Shown here piece after piece: positions 1 through 7,641 of a DNA stretch of 64,000 nucleotides. Location of the stretch: the NCBI GenBank assembly GCA_021323265.1, contig JAJTCO010000006.1:29387-93386 (forward strand), written 5' to 3'. The translations under genes and the position numbers were made by a program. This stretch comes from Pseudoduganella sp. GTDB taxonomy: Bacteria > Pseudomonadota > Gammaproteobacteria > Burkholderiales > Burkholderiaceae_D. The notes under the pieces were generated by a model. That model worked only from the letters and a program-made list of their open reading frames with translations, was not told the origin of the DNA and ran no database searches. The first letter of the stretch is position 1; every line of letters begins with the position of its first letter.

Positions 1-1178
1 CGGGACTAGGTGCTGCCGCCGTTGTTGGCGGCTTGGCTTACGGGATATACAAGATCTTCTTCGACGACTCGACCTCGGAGTCCAGGTTCGTGGTGAAGGG
101 TGCTTCGGGCGGAGGCGTTCCCGGGCTTCCGTGGGTTCCTTCGGGTAACAATGTGTATGCGCAGTCCGGGCTGACGTTTGATGTTTCCCAGCACGTCACG
201 AATTCCGACAAGGACCGGGTTCCGAATGGGATGCTGTATTTCTTCGGCATTCAGGTTTTTTGCGATGATCCAATGCAGTGCATGACGCTCGCGGTTCAGG
301 GGTGGACCAACTTGGGCGGCGGGACCGGTGCGAGATTCAAGGGCTGCGATCCTGAGACGGCTGTTGACGCTTACGGCAGCACTACGGTCACCTGCCACGC
401 GATCCGTATCGGCTCGGGTGGCAATAGCCAGCCAGAAAGTCAGTGGATGGCGTCCGATCACGTGTTCTACATGGTCAATAATATTTTCAAGCAGGCTGTG
501 ACTATCAAGGGCAAGATCGGTGACATCGTGCCGCAGCTCTCCGCTACTGAAGTGGCGAAGCCTGCGGACGCATCGACAATCGCCACTCTGGCGAACAACC
601 TTTGGCAGCAGGCTGCTTCCCAGCCGGGCTACCAGGGCTTACCCTATTCGCCCACCGATCCGGTAACGACTGAGGATGCGTCGGCAGTGCAGCAGACCGA
701 TCCGGCTTCCTGGCCGAGGAACTCCGATCTGGTTTCGCCGGTCGCACCGGCAGCCGGTCAGCCGGTCGTGGTCAACCCGGCCTACGACCCGGTAACGAAT
801 CCGAATCCTGGTACGGACCCGAACACATCTCCGACTGGTACGCAGAATGTCAACGTGGTGAACACGCCTAACGTCAACGTCGCCAACCAGGTCAAGATTG
901 AATGGGGTGCTGATCCGGGCGTGGCGTCTCCGTCGCTTGAGTCCACGCCGACTGCACAGGCCATCTTGTTGCCGGTATTGAACCTGATGCCCAGCTTGCG
1001 CAGCTTCGTGGTTCCAGGTCACGCCTCGGAGTGCCCGAAGCCGAACTTCAACGTGTTCAACAAGGCCATCGTGATGGATACGCACTGCACACTGCTAGAG
1101 GGTGTGCGGCCAACGTTGTATGCGGTCATGGCGTTTGCGTGGCTTATGCTCGGCGCGCTGATCGTGCTGCGGGCATAA
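1..1178 (+). CDS. pIII/TspB-like phage adsorption protein, 5' end cut by window
   Basis: The frame is open to the left edge, so the true start lies outside. The first visible residues form a hydrophobic Gly/Ala stretch that could be a membrane or signal segment. The body has paired cysteines, then a Pro/Asn/Thr-rich low-complexity linker (roughly positions 770-900) and a C-terminal hydrophobic helix ending in LIVLRA just before the stop. This layout matches minor coat pIII-type proteins related to neisserial TspB, which sit at the virion tip, bind the host receptor and are anchored in the inner membrane by the C-terminal helix. The DUF2523-type gene follows 10 bases downstream, as in related inoviruses. 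Receptor specificity cannot be read from the sequence. Confidence 0.7.
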   Translation, partial: GLGAAAVVGGLAYGIYKIFFDDSTSESRFVVKGASGGGVPGLPWVPSGNNVYAQSGLTFDVSQHVTNSDKDRVPNGMLYFFGIQVFCDDPMQCMTLAVQGWTNLGGGTGARFKGCDPETAVDAYGSTTVTCHAIRIGSGGNSQPESQWMASDHVFYMVNNIFKQAVTIKGKIGDIVPQLSATEVAKPADASTIATLANNLWQQAASQPGYQGLPYSPTDPVTTEDASAVQQTDPASWPRNSDLVSPVAPAAGQPVVVNPAYDPVTNPNPGTDPNTSPTGTQNVNVVNTPNVNVANQVKIEWGADPGVASPSLESTPTAQAILLPVLNLMPSLRSFVVPGHASECPKPNFNVFNKAIVMDTHCTLLEGVRPTLYAVMAFAWLMLGALIVLRA

Positions 1179-1188
1179 GGGGGGACGT

Positions 1189-1476
1189 ATGTGGACACTT
1201 TTGTTAGCTGCTGCGAACACCATCCTTGGGTTCGTTTTCCGGTCGGTGATCGTCAAGTTCGTGGTCTTCTTCGCGTTGTTCTTTGTCACGACGGAGTTCA
1301 TATCGCTGCTCACGCCTCTGCTGCCGGACGCTTCCGGTATTTCCGGGGCGCTCGGGGGCATCCCGGCCAGCGTCTGGTACTTCATGGATTTGTTCAACGT
1401 CTCGGCGGGGCTGCCAATCCTGCTATCGGCATGGGTGACGCGCTTCATCATCCGCCGTATTCCTGTGATCGGATAA
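1189..1476 (+). CDS. DUF2523 family, pVI-like minor coat protein
   Basis: This is a 95-residue, very hydrophobic protein with membrane segments near residues 15-45 and 60-85 and a basic end (FIIRRIP). Size, hydrophobicity and position between the pIII-like gene and zot fit the DUF2523 family, thought to be the pVI counterpart that caps the virion end together with pIII. The ATG follows a GGGGG-rich stretch by a few bases. The family assignment comes from pattern and context; no catalytic motif is expected in a structural protein of this kind. Confidence 0.7.
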   Translation: MWTLLLAAANTILGFVFRSVIVKFVVFFALFFVTTEFISLLTPLLPDASGISGALGGIPASVWYFMDLFNVSAGLPILLSAWVTRFIIRRIPVIG

Positions 1477-1479
1477 AAG

Positions 1480-1758
1480 ATGAGTCCTTACCGTCATGAA
1501 TGGGCTTCGGAGCTGTTCGACTGGATGCTCCTCGATCCAGAAACCGTCGCGCTTTTGATGGCCGCTGGCTGCGTTCTCGGCTGCGCCGTTGTCATGTGGG
1601 AGTTGGCGTTCTATGTCCAGCATCGTGCGCGCTGGATGCAGGTCCGCACATTGGCGGGCCGTCGTCGCCTTCGTCAGCAGCGCGATCGCGATCGAGCTTT
1701 TATCGTCTACGCGCTGCGGCGTCGTTTGGCGCGTTTGGAGGTCCGCGATGCCGATTAA
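1480..1758 (+). CDS. Small membrane protein with basic tail, phage, unknown function
   Basis: A 92-residue frame starts four bases after the DUF2523 stop and overlaps the zot start by 11 bases, so it is packed like a real phage gene. It has one clear hydrophobic segment (about residues 20-45, containing LLMAAGCVLGC) followed by a strongly Arg-rich tail (residues 50-90). I do not recognise the family. A short membrane protein with a basic cytoplasmic tail beside Zot could help assembly, but that is a guess. An overlapping alternative frame at 1500-1775 is less convincing because it would run further into zot. Confidence 0.5.
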   Translation: MSPYRHEWASELFDWMLLDPETVALLMAAGCVLGCAVVMWELAFYVQHRARWMQVRTLAGRRRLRQQRDRDRAFIVYALRRRLARLEVRDAD

Positions 1759-2884
1759 CGTGTATACCGGCTTGATGCGATCGGGGAAAAGCTACGAGGT
1801 AGTGTCGGAGGTTATCGTGCCCGCGATTCGGGCCGGGCGGCGTGTCGTCACCAATGTAGACGGTATTTCGCAGGAGAAGATACATGAATATCTGAGAGCG
1901 AAGTACCCGGACGACGATCACTCGAAGTATGGCACGGTGGTGCATGTAACGAACGCGCAAGTGTTCCTCGATGAATTCTTCCCGTACTACGACGACGCCA
2001 AGGACGCGCACACGGACACGGTGGTGCAGCCTGGCGATCTGGTCGCCATCGATGAGGCTTGGCGCTTCTGGGGCGACAAGATGAAGATCAAGAAGAATCA
2101 CCAGTCTTTCTTCTTGGAGCATGGTCACTTCACGCACCCCGAAACGCTGGTGGCCTGTGATCTGGTCTTAATGATCCAGGACATGGGCACCTTGAACCGC
2201 TTCCTGAAAAACGTGGTGGCGTTCAGCTTCCGCACGCACAAGAAGGTGGCGCTCGGCATGAACAACACCTACAGCCTGAACATGTGGGAAGGTAACAAGA
2301 TGGTCAAAGCGAACCAGATCGGTAACTGGACGCGGACCTATCGAAAGGAAATCTTCCCGCTGTATTCCAGCTTCAAAGGCGGCGCGCAGGGCGTTCTGGT
2401 GAACGCGGACAAGCGGCAGAACATTCTGACGAACAAGAAGCTGTGGGGGCTGTTGGCACTTCTGATCGTCGGCGGCGGTGTCTGCTTCTATAACGCATGG
2501 AAGTTTTTCCACCCTGCGGAAGCCATAAGACCGGGCAAGGGCGCTGCAGGGGCTCAGGCGGCGCAAACAAAGGCTGGTTTGGGCGTTCCAATGTCCAACC
2601 AGCCAAGGTCTATAGCGCCCGTTTTCAGCGACATGTGGCGCGTGACGGGTGCTTACTTCGCTTTCGGACGGGAATGGGTCGTGTTGACTAATGCGGCCGG
2701 CGCCGTGCGCCTTGAGTCGCCTTCGAACTTCAGCAATGCCGGACTCGCCCAGGTGGGCAATGTGGATGGCGCTAAGGTCACGAGCTGGTCTGGCGCTGCA
2801 CCGAAGGGGATGCTTGCGGGCGGCTCGTCTCAGCCGGCGCTTGTCGCGCACGGTTTCGGTCCTACAGTCGAGGAAAAAAAATGA
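1748..2884 (+). CDS. zot: Zonular occludens toxin (Zot)/pI family phage assembly ATPase
   Basis: This 378-residue inner-membrane ATPase drives extrusion of filamentous virions and works with the secretin encoded next. The N-terminus carries a Walker A loop (GLMRSGKS) within the first 20 residues. A Walker B-like acidic patch (LVAIDEAW) lies near residue 100. A single membrane helix (LLALLIVGGGV) at about residues 232-252 separates the cytoplasmic ATPase from a periplasmic C-terminal part. The ATG at 1748 was preferred over upstream in-frame codons because it puts the P-loop at the usual distance from the N-terminus. Its stop overlaps the secretin start as ATGA, so the two are translationally coupled. 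Confidence 0.92.
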   Translation: MPINVYTGLMRSGKSYEVVSEVIVPAIRAGRRVVTNVDGISQEKIHEYLRAKYPDDDHSKYGTVVHVTNAQVFLDEFFPYYDDAKDAHTDTVVQPGDLVAIDEAWRFWGDKMKIKKNHQSFFLEHGHFTHPETLVACDLVLMIQDMGTLNRFLKNVVAFSFRTHKKVALGMNNTYSLNMWEGNKMVKANQIGNWTRTYRKEIFPLYSSFKGGAQGVLVNADKRQNILTNKKLWGLLALLIVGGGVCFYNAWKFFHPAEAIRPGKGAAGAQAAQTKAGLGVPMSNQPRSIAPVFSDMWRVTGAYFAFGREWVVLTNAAGAVRLESPSNFSNAGLAQVGNVDGAKVTSWSGAAPKGMLAGGSSQPALVAHGFGPTVEEKK

Positions 2885-4131
2885 AGAAATGGTTTGTTGC
2901 GGTCGCCCTGTGCGCTGCTTTTTCCGTCCATGCGGGTGAGCGGGCCGCTGTTGGCTCGGCCCCGGCTCGGTTCGATTTCCGTGGCATCCACGTTGCGCAG
3001 GTGGTGCAGCTTATCTACGCGGAGGCGCTGCGCGATGCGTATGTGATCGACCCGGACGTGCTCACCGATCAGCGCTCGGTGTCCTTCCGGTATGACGGCA
3101 CGGGCGGCGATTTGCGCGCCTTTATCCGTGCCTTCTTCGACTCGCTCGGGCTTGATATCGTACGGCGCAATGGCGTTGACTTCGTGGCACGTAAGCAGGC
3201 CAAGGCCGAACAGGTCGAGGAAAAGGATGTTTTTGCTTATCGGCCTAAGCACCGCGGCGGCTCGTATCTTGTCGATCTGTTGTCGCCATTGTTCAAGGGT
3301 GAGTTCACCGCTCGCCGTGCCGTTCATGCGCCGGCCGGTGACAAGTCACCACAGATCGCCGTTCCCGCAGGATCTGCCGCTGCGAGTATCGACCGTCAGA
3401 GTGACATGCTTGTCTTTTCTGGCGCTCCCTCCGAGGTGACGATGCTGAAAAAAATGCTTGCTCAAGTCGATACTGCGGTTGGCGATGTCGTCGTGCGTGG
3501 CGTGCTATACGAGGTACAGACTACGATCAGCGAAGGTTCTGCCCTTAACCTGGCACTTCATTTATTAGGCGGCAAGCTCGGCCTGTCGCTGGGTTCTACT
3601 GTAGCTGCGAACAGTAATCACATCAGCCTTAAGAACACCACGATTGACGCGGTGCTGACGTCGCTGTCTTCGGATAGTCGTTTTACTGTGAAATCTGCAC
3701 CGACACTTCGTGTGCAGTCTGGGCAGAGCGGTCGATTCACTGTTGGTGAGGACGTTCCCGTTCTTGGTGCGGTGTCTTATCCGTCTGCGGGTGCTGCGGT
3801 TCAATCAGTGGAATATCGGTCTAGTGGGCTCATCTTTGAGCTGTTCCCCATCGTGCACGAGGACGTCGTCGATTTGCAAGTTCTTCAGCAGAAGTCCAGT
3901 TTTGTCAGCACGACTACTGGCGTGAACAATTCACCCACGCTCATTAAGCGCGAGCTGAAAACATCTCTCTCGGTGGGCAATGGGGAGTTGGTGGTGATCG
4001 GCGGATTAACTGAAGATAAGGACTCAACTGCAGGTACAGGCCTCGGCTGGTTTCCGGGACTTAACCTTGGGAAGACGAGAGACAAGAACAATACTGAAGT
4101 AATTCTCATTCTTCACCTTACTAAGGTTTAA
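2881..4131 (+). CDS. pIV-like phage secretin (type II/III secretion GspD family)
   Basis: This 416-residue outer-membrane channel lets filamentous virions leave the cell. It begins with a signal peptide (MKKWFVAVALCAA, likely cleaved near residue 18). N-terminal periplasmic domains follow (about residues 25-200). The conserved secretin domain occupies the C-terminal half, with a VPVLG motif near residue 300 and the typical ending VVIGGLTEDK ... EVILILHLTKV. Inoviruses carrying their own secretin do not depend on a host GspD channel, and the order zot then secretin is usual. The start overlaps the zot stop by four bases. Confidence 0.9.
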   Translation: MKKWFVAVALCAAFSVHAGERAAVGSAPARFDFRGIHVAQVVQLIYAEALRDAYVIDPDVLTDQRSVSFRYDGTGGDLRAFIRAFFDSLGLDIVRRNGVDFVARKQAKAEQVEEKDVFAYRPKHRGGSYLVDLLSPLFKGEFTARRAVHAPAGDKSPQIAVPAGSAAASIDRQSDMLVFSGAPSEVTMLKKMLAQVDTAVGDVVVRGVLYEVQTTISEGSALNLALHLLGGKLGLSLGSTVAANSNHISLKNTTIDAVLTSLSSDSRFTVKSAPTLRVQSGQSGRFTVGEDVPVLGAVSYPSAGAAVQSVEYRSSGLIFELFPIVHEDVVDLQVLQQKSSFVSTTTGVNNSPTLIKRELKTSLSVGNGELVVIGGLTEDKDSTAGTGLGWFPGLNLGKTRDKNNTEVILILHLTKV

Positions 4132-4519
4132 TTCAGAAGTCCATTTCGCGTTGAAGACATTAGCGCGGCAAGTTTCTGCCTACGTTTATGCGTTCTGATT
4201 CCAGCGCGCCGCGGAATTTCTGACGTCAGAAGAATTTTAAGTTGGAGCTTGGCTGTGCCCTCCAAATTCGGACGTCAGAAATTCCCGTCGGGTAGGTAGC
4301 ATCTGGCCCCGCCAGGCGTTCTAGCTCTCCACAGTTGACTGTCCTATGCACCAGCAGTATATTCCGGCTTCACCTATGTGCGAACGTCCCACACTAGGCA
4401 ATTGGAGCCAAAATGTCGTGTTCGCCGATAGGTACTCTATTACGTTGCGCCTGGCCTCAGTCGACACGCGCGCGACGCTAATCGAAGTGTCCGTCGCATC
4501 GGGGGATGCCAGTAATGGC
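4132..4519. other. Phage intergenic region between secretin and cargo genes
   Basis: No convincing gene lies here. The segment starts just after the secretin stop and contains the palindromes annotated separately (4213-4285). Short frames at 4346-4528 (+) and 4321-4572 (-) have no recognisable domain and poor start signals. In filamentous phages the large intergenic region can hold the replication origin, packaging hairpin or a transcription terminator. Which of these, if any, is present here cannot be decided by eye. Confidence 0.4.
4213..4285. repeat. Inverted repeat, 15-base arms, around a TGACGTCA-type palindrome
   Basis: The arms GGAATTTCTGACGTC (4213-4227) and GACGTCAGAAATTCC (4271-4285) are perfect reverse complements separated by 43 bases. 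The left arm is also part of a perfect 14-base palindrome, TTCTGACGTCAGAA (4218-4231). Thus each side carries a TGACGTCA-like core. This could fold into a large hairpin on single-stranded phage DNA, as at filamentous phage origins or packaging signals, or bind a dimeric regulator. There is no T-tract after the right arm, so a simple terminator is less likely. Confidence 0.55.
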
Positions 4520-5062
4520 TTATGGTAAGCCGGTACGAGCAGGGCGCCGTGGTGTGCTGAGGGCATCAACAAGAAGACGCTGACTTATCATCGCGGCGGT
4601 TAACGTGAATCGTGTTCGAGGGTCGGCCAATTGAATTTCGGCGAACATTCCTTTGTAAATTCCGTTATGCTGGAAGAGGGCCTCGGCGTACGAAAGCTTC
4701 TGGCATCTGGCTGAAACATCGGGGTCTGAAAAGGATTGAAGCAAATGGTGATGAGCGCAATGATTTCGTAACTCTGCCAAAGTCAACAAATCTTGATAGA
4801 TGATTTTCGAGATCATGCCCAACACGTAACAGGCGTCGGACCGGGCCGAAAAAGTTCCGAGTGCTCCCCTACGCGGGTCGAGGAAATTTTTTGAGGTGGA
4901 ACCTTCAATTAAAAATTTCTCCAGCATAGCACCGAGGCACGCGTCGAGATATGAGACCCCAATGATGATTGCTGAATGGTCGGGCTCATCATTTAGCACA
5001 TCATAAAATCGCTGGCTATCTTCGGACAGTGTTTCAGCTGGCATAAGGTTTAGTCTGGACAT
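4520..5062 (-). CDS. MltR-like protein (mannitol repressor family), prophage cargo
   Basis: This is a 180-residue helical protein. The core, with LDACLGAMLEKFLI, then GALGTFSARSDACYVLG, then LAELRNHCAHHH, follows the MltR family pattern of hydrophobic helix, G-x-x-x-F-S-A-R-x-x-x-A segment and an RN-x-x-A-H motif. MltR is known as a repressor of mannitol uptake in E. coli, but most phage- and island-borne relatives have no assigned role. The RNxxxH-like motif also recalls HEPN-type proteins. The start at 5062 has a GGAAG ribosome site four bases upstream; an in-frame ATG at 5101 lacks one. The last dozen residues may be read-through into phage DNA. Base composition is AT-richer than the phage core. 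Confidence 0.6.
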   Translation of the reverse strand: MSRLNLMPAETLSEDSQRFYDVLNDEPDHSAIIIGVSYLDACLGAMLEKFLIEGSTSKNFLDPRRGALGTFSARSDACYVLGMISKIIYQDLLTLAELRNHCAHHHLLQSFSDPDVSARCQKLSYAEALFQHNGIYKGMFAEIQLADPRTRFTLTAAMISQRLLVDALSTPRRPARTGLP

Positions 5063-5201
5063 TTTTCTTCCACTTGTCTTTGCTTGACGATCGAGAGCCA
5101 AGAATCGTAAGAGCGCCTGCTCGGAGACTTAACCTGCGAGGATGACATCAAGCGCCAGGCTTTGCACTCTCTCAGTACGCGTCAAATGTGGATCGCGGTG
5201 C

Positions 5202-5951
5202 TCACAGATCTGCAAGCCTTCGCATGAGGTCTCGATACTCGTTAACAAAACGATCGACAGTTTGCTCTAGGTTATAGAATGCTGCGGAATCAATTCCTTG
5301 TGCCTCATCTAAGCGCAAAGCGCGGCGAATTTCCTTCACCCTGCCAACAGGAACTTCAAATTGTGCACGTGGATAGCCTACCCTTACCATCCACATTTCC
5401 CGATGGATCTTGATGTAATTCCTGTCCGGTTTGTCGAAAGAGCAACCAAGTTCTTCGAGCTGTTGCCGTAGTTCCTTGAACGGCATTTTGGTATCTCCGT
5501 ACTTCTTTGCACGAATTCTGCATTTAAGCCATGCCGCGATAGCTTGAGCTTCCGAATCGGCGGATCGGGCCGTGCCATCTGGTAGAGCTATTTCATGTGC
5601 AGCGACCGAGCGAGCAAATTCGTACAGATCCTCTTCCGTAGTGTTTAGTAGGTAGTAGCGATTCTTTTCGATCAGTGAGAGCATCGCCATGAGAGCCGTT
5701 CGCTTGTTTCCGTTCTCAAATGCATGGCCCATGGCTATGCCGTAGAACAAATTCGCCGCCACGGCTTCAATAGTTGTGTATTTGTACACGCCTCCTGCTG
5801 ACGTGTATTGACGATATACCGCCGAGCCAAGTTTGGTGCTATCGATAGCATCGGTTTGTCCAAACGCATCTTGGGTGGCTATCTGAAGGAGAGCCATTCT
5901 GCGTCGAATAACGATGACCTCCTCCTCGGATAATCGATTGATTTCTGCCAT
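5202..5951 (-). CDS. Fic/Doc family protein with C-terminal extension
   Basis: This 249-residue protein has a Fic core at about residues 30-150 with the Doc-type active-site loop HAFENGNKRT at residues 76-85 (H-x-F-x-N-G-N-K-R). Doc enzymes of this motif type phosphorylate EF-Tu and block translation; canonical Fic enzymes transfer AMP. Unlike short Doc toxins it carries about 95 extra C-terminal residues (MPFKELRQQLEELGC, then a basic IKIHREMW segment) that might bind nucleic acid or act as a built-in inhibitor; that is inference. The start at 5951 has an AGGAAG site five bases upstream, better than an in-frame ATG at 6014. It is transcribed away from the second Fic module. Confidence 0.8.
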   Translation of the reverse strand: MAEINRLSEEEVIVIRRRMALLQIATQDAFGQTDAIDSTKLGSAVYRQYTSAGGVYKYTTIEAVAANLFYGIAMGHAFENGNKRTALMAMLSLIEKNRYYLLNTTEEDLYEFARSVAAHEIALPDGTARSADSEAQAIAAWLKCRIRAKKYGDTKMPFKELRQQLEELGCSFDKPDRNYIKIHREMWMVRVGYPRAQFEVPVGRVKEIRRALRLDEAQGIDSAAFYNLEQTVDRFVNEYRDLMRRLADL

Positions 5952-6164
5952 GGTACTTCCTGGGATTCTTTCGGTTAGCGACGTCGCGCCGAAACAACTC
6001 GTCCGGATTTCCATGCGGAAAGCAAGCGGAAGAATGTCGCGGTTGCGTTTCTAAGAAGTGTATAGCCTTGCTGCGCAGCATCGCAACCATTTGTCTTTAC
6101 ATGCTAGCCCTTTCCTTGTTTGGTGGGTACTATCAAGGTTTCAGAGCAAAAATCCGAGCTAGAA
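5952..6164. promoter_or_regulatory. Divergent intergenic region between the two Fic units
   Basis: These 213 bases separate the start of the - strand Fic gene from the + strand antitoxin/Doc pair, so outward promoters for both must lie here. The sequence is AT-rich relative to the host. I could not find a -35/-10 pair with good spacing in either direction. If the 6165 gene product is an autoregulatory DNA-binding antitoxin, its operator should be in this segment. Confidence 0.4.
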
Positions 6165-7175
6165 ATGGCACATGACTTAACAGCTTCCCAGCGGGATCGA
6201 CAGAACGTACTGAACAACAAGTTCGCATTGCAGAAGATTCAAGACCACTTGGATCTAGGTGGGATCACTTACGGTGGCGAGGAAATATTTACTAAAAATC
6301 AACTGGTGTCGCTGTTTGGGGTTAGTGAAAGTACTATCGAGAAATACATTGCTGCCTTTGGTGACGAGCTCAAGAACAATGGATACATAGTTTTAAAAGG
6401 AAAAAAACTCAAGGATTTCAAGGACTTACTGGAGGGTACCGTAACAAGTTACGGTACCTTGTCACAGTTAGGAGTCTTTACATTTCGTGCAACTCTCAAC
6501 TTAGCAATGTTGCTAACTGAAAGTGAGGCGGCAAGGCTCATGCGTGGCAGGATCTTAGACATCGTGATTGATGTCATGGCGGAGCGAGCAGGCGGTCACA
6601 CGAAGTACATCAACCAACGTGATCGAGAGTATCTGCCGGCTGCATATCAGGAGTTCAATTACCGCAAGGTTTTCACAGATGCCTTGTCTGGTTATTTGGA
6701 AATGGGCCCAATGAAATTTGGGGTCTATACCAATAAGATTTATCAGCTGGTTTTTAAAGAAAATGCCACCGAATACAAAAAAATCCTTAAGCTTGCCACG
6801 GGGGATAACTTACGAGATACCTTGTATGCAGAAGTACTGACAGCAATTGCCAGTATCGAGAATGGCCTCGCTTGTGAAATGAAATCTAAATTCGACTCGC
6901 TTGGTAGGAAGTTGAAACCCGAAGAAGTAGATCAACTATTGGCATTGGCGGAGAATAACCCGTACCTTAGGCCTATTATCGAAGATGCCCGCACTAAAAT
7001 GGCGAGCCGTGACAAAGGTTTTCGGGATGCCTTGCATGAGAAACTAGAAGCTTACATTCAGACTGTGCCTGAGGGAGATTTCGAGCGATTTCTAGGCGAG
7101 GCCAGTACATCACTTGAAAAGCAGTTTGCTGATCCGGAAACGCTTGAAGTATTTAAGCGTTTGAAAGATCGCTAA
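6165..7175 (+). CDS. Putative DNA-binding antitoxin/regulator paired with Doc
   Basis: This is a roughly 336-residue soluble protein. Near its N-terminus (residues 40-65) a segment reading FTKNQLVSLFGVSESTIEKY resembles a helix-turn-helix. The remainder is helical, with a conserved-looking AGGHTKYINQRD block in the middle. Proteins of this type commonly sit directly upstream of death-on-curing Fic genes and are annotated only as DNA-binding protein; here the doc start follows one base after this stop. The role is therefore likely antitoxin and autoregulator, by context only. Start: ATG 6165 has a GAG six bases upstream and fits the family's short N-terminus; in-frame TTG 6120 and GTG 6123 are alternatives. 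Confidence 0.6.
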   Translation: MAHDLTASQRDRQNVLNNKFALQKIQDHLDLGGITYGGEEIFTKNQLVSLFGVSESTIEKYIAAFGDELKNNGYIVLKGKKLKDFKDLLEGTVTSYGTLSQLGVFTFRATLNLAMLLTESEAARLMRGRILDIVIDVMAERAGGHTKYINQRDREYLPAAYQEFNYRKVFTDALSGYLEMGPMKFGVYTNKIYQLVFKENATEYKKILKLATGDNLRDTLYAEVLTAIASIENGLACEMKSKFDSLGRKLKPEEVDQLLALAENNPYLRPIIEDARTKMASRDKGFRDALHEKLEAYIQTVPEGDFERFLGEASTSLEKQFADPETLEVFKRLKDR

Positions 7176-7176
7176 A

Positions 7177-7641
7177 ATGGCAGAGAAATACATCTATTTC
7201 GATGAGGCACACGCCGTTGCGGTACACGATTGGATTATCGAAAATTCTGGCGGACGGGCAGGAATAGTAAATGGGGGATTACTTAGCAGCCCCCTTCAAA
7301 TGATGCAGTACGATGAGTACTACCCAGAACTGGAAGATAAGGTTACGCATCTGTTTTTTTCGATAAATAAAAATCACGCATTTTGCGATGGAAACAAGCG
7401 ATCCGGTATCGCGTTAAGTGCGTATTTCTTGCATTTAAATGGTTTTTCCCATGTTGTTAAACGATTCGTGATCGAAACTGAGAACGTTGCAGTTTGGGTA
7501 GCCGATAATGTAATTAATCGAGAGATATTAAGGGAGATTATTTGTTCACTCTTGTACGAAGAAGACTATAGCGAAACCTTGAAACTGAAGATAATGTTGG
7601 CATTGGCACATGCCGCAGGCGACGACGAAGATCTAGCGTAA
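7177..7641 (+). CDS. doc: Death-on-curing (Doc) family Fic toxin
   Basis: This 154-residue protein is the usual size for Doc. The catalytic loop HAFCDGNKRS is at residues 67-76, matching H-x-F-x-D-G-N-K-R of the Doc branch of Fic proteins, whose P1 member phosphorylates EF-Tu. It starts one base after the upstream putative antitoxin gene and is almost certainly co-transcribed and translationally coupled with it. Its 3' end overlaps the convergent integrase by nine bases. Base composition is low-GC like the rest of the cargo. All motif residues are present, so an active enzyme is expected, but the target cannot be told from sequence. Confidence 0.85.
   Translation: MAEKYIYFDEAHAVAVHDWIIENSGGRAGIVNGGLLSSPLQMMQYDEYYPELEDKVTHLFFSINKNHAFCDGNKRSGIALSAYFLHLNGFSHVVKRFVIETENVAVWVADNVINREILREIICSLLYEEDYSETLKLKIMLALAHAAGDDEDLA

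Noticed and set aside
4346..4528. A 60-codon + strand frame and a 22-codon basic frame near 4515 in the phage intergenic region.
   Set aside because: No recognisable domain, and they overlap the end of the MltR-like gene; chance frames are expected in a gap this size.
5105..5226. A + strand open stretch ending at 5226 that could be the tail of a lost gene (contains LSTRQMWIAVLTD).
   Set aside because: Only about 38 codons, no start signal, no family I recognise, and it overlaps the 3' end of the well-supported Fic gene.
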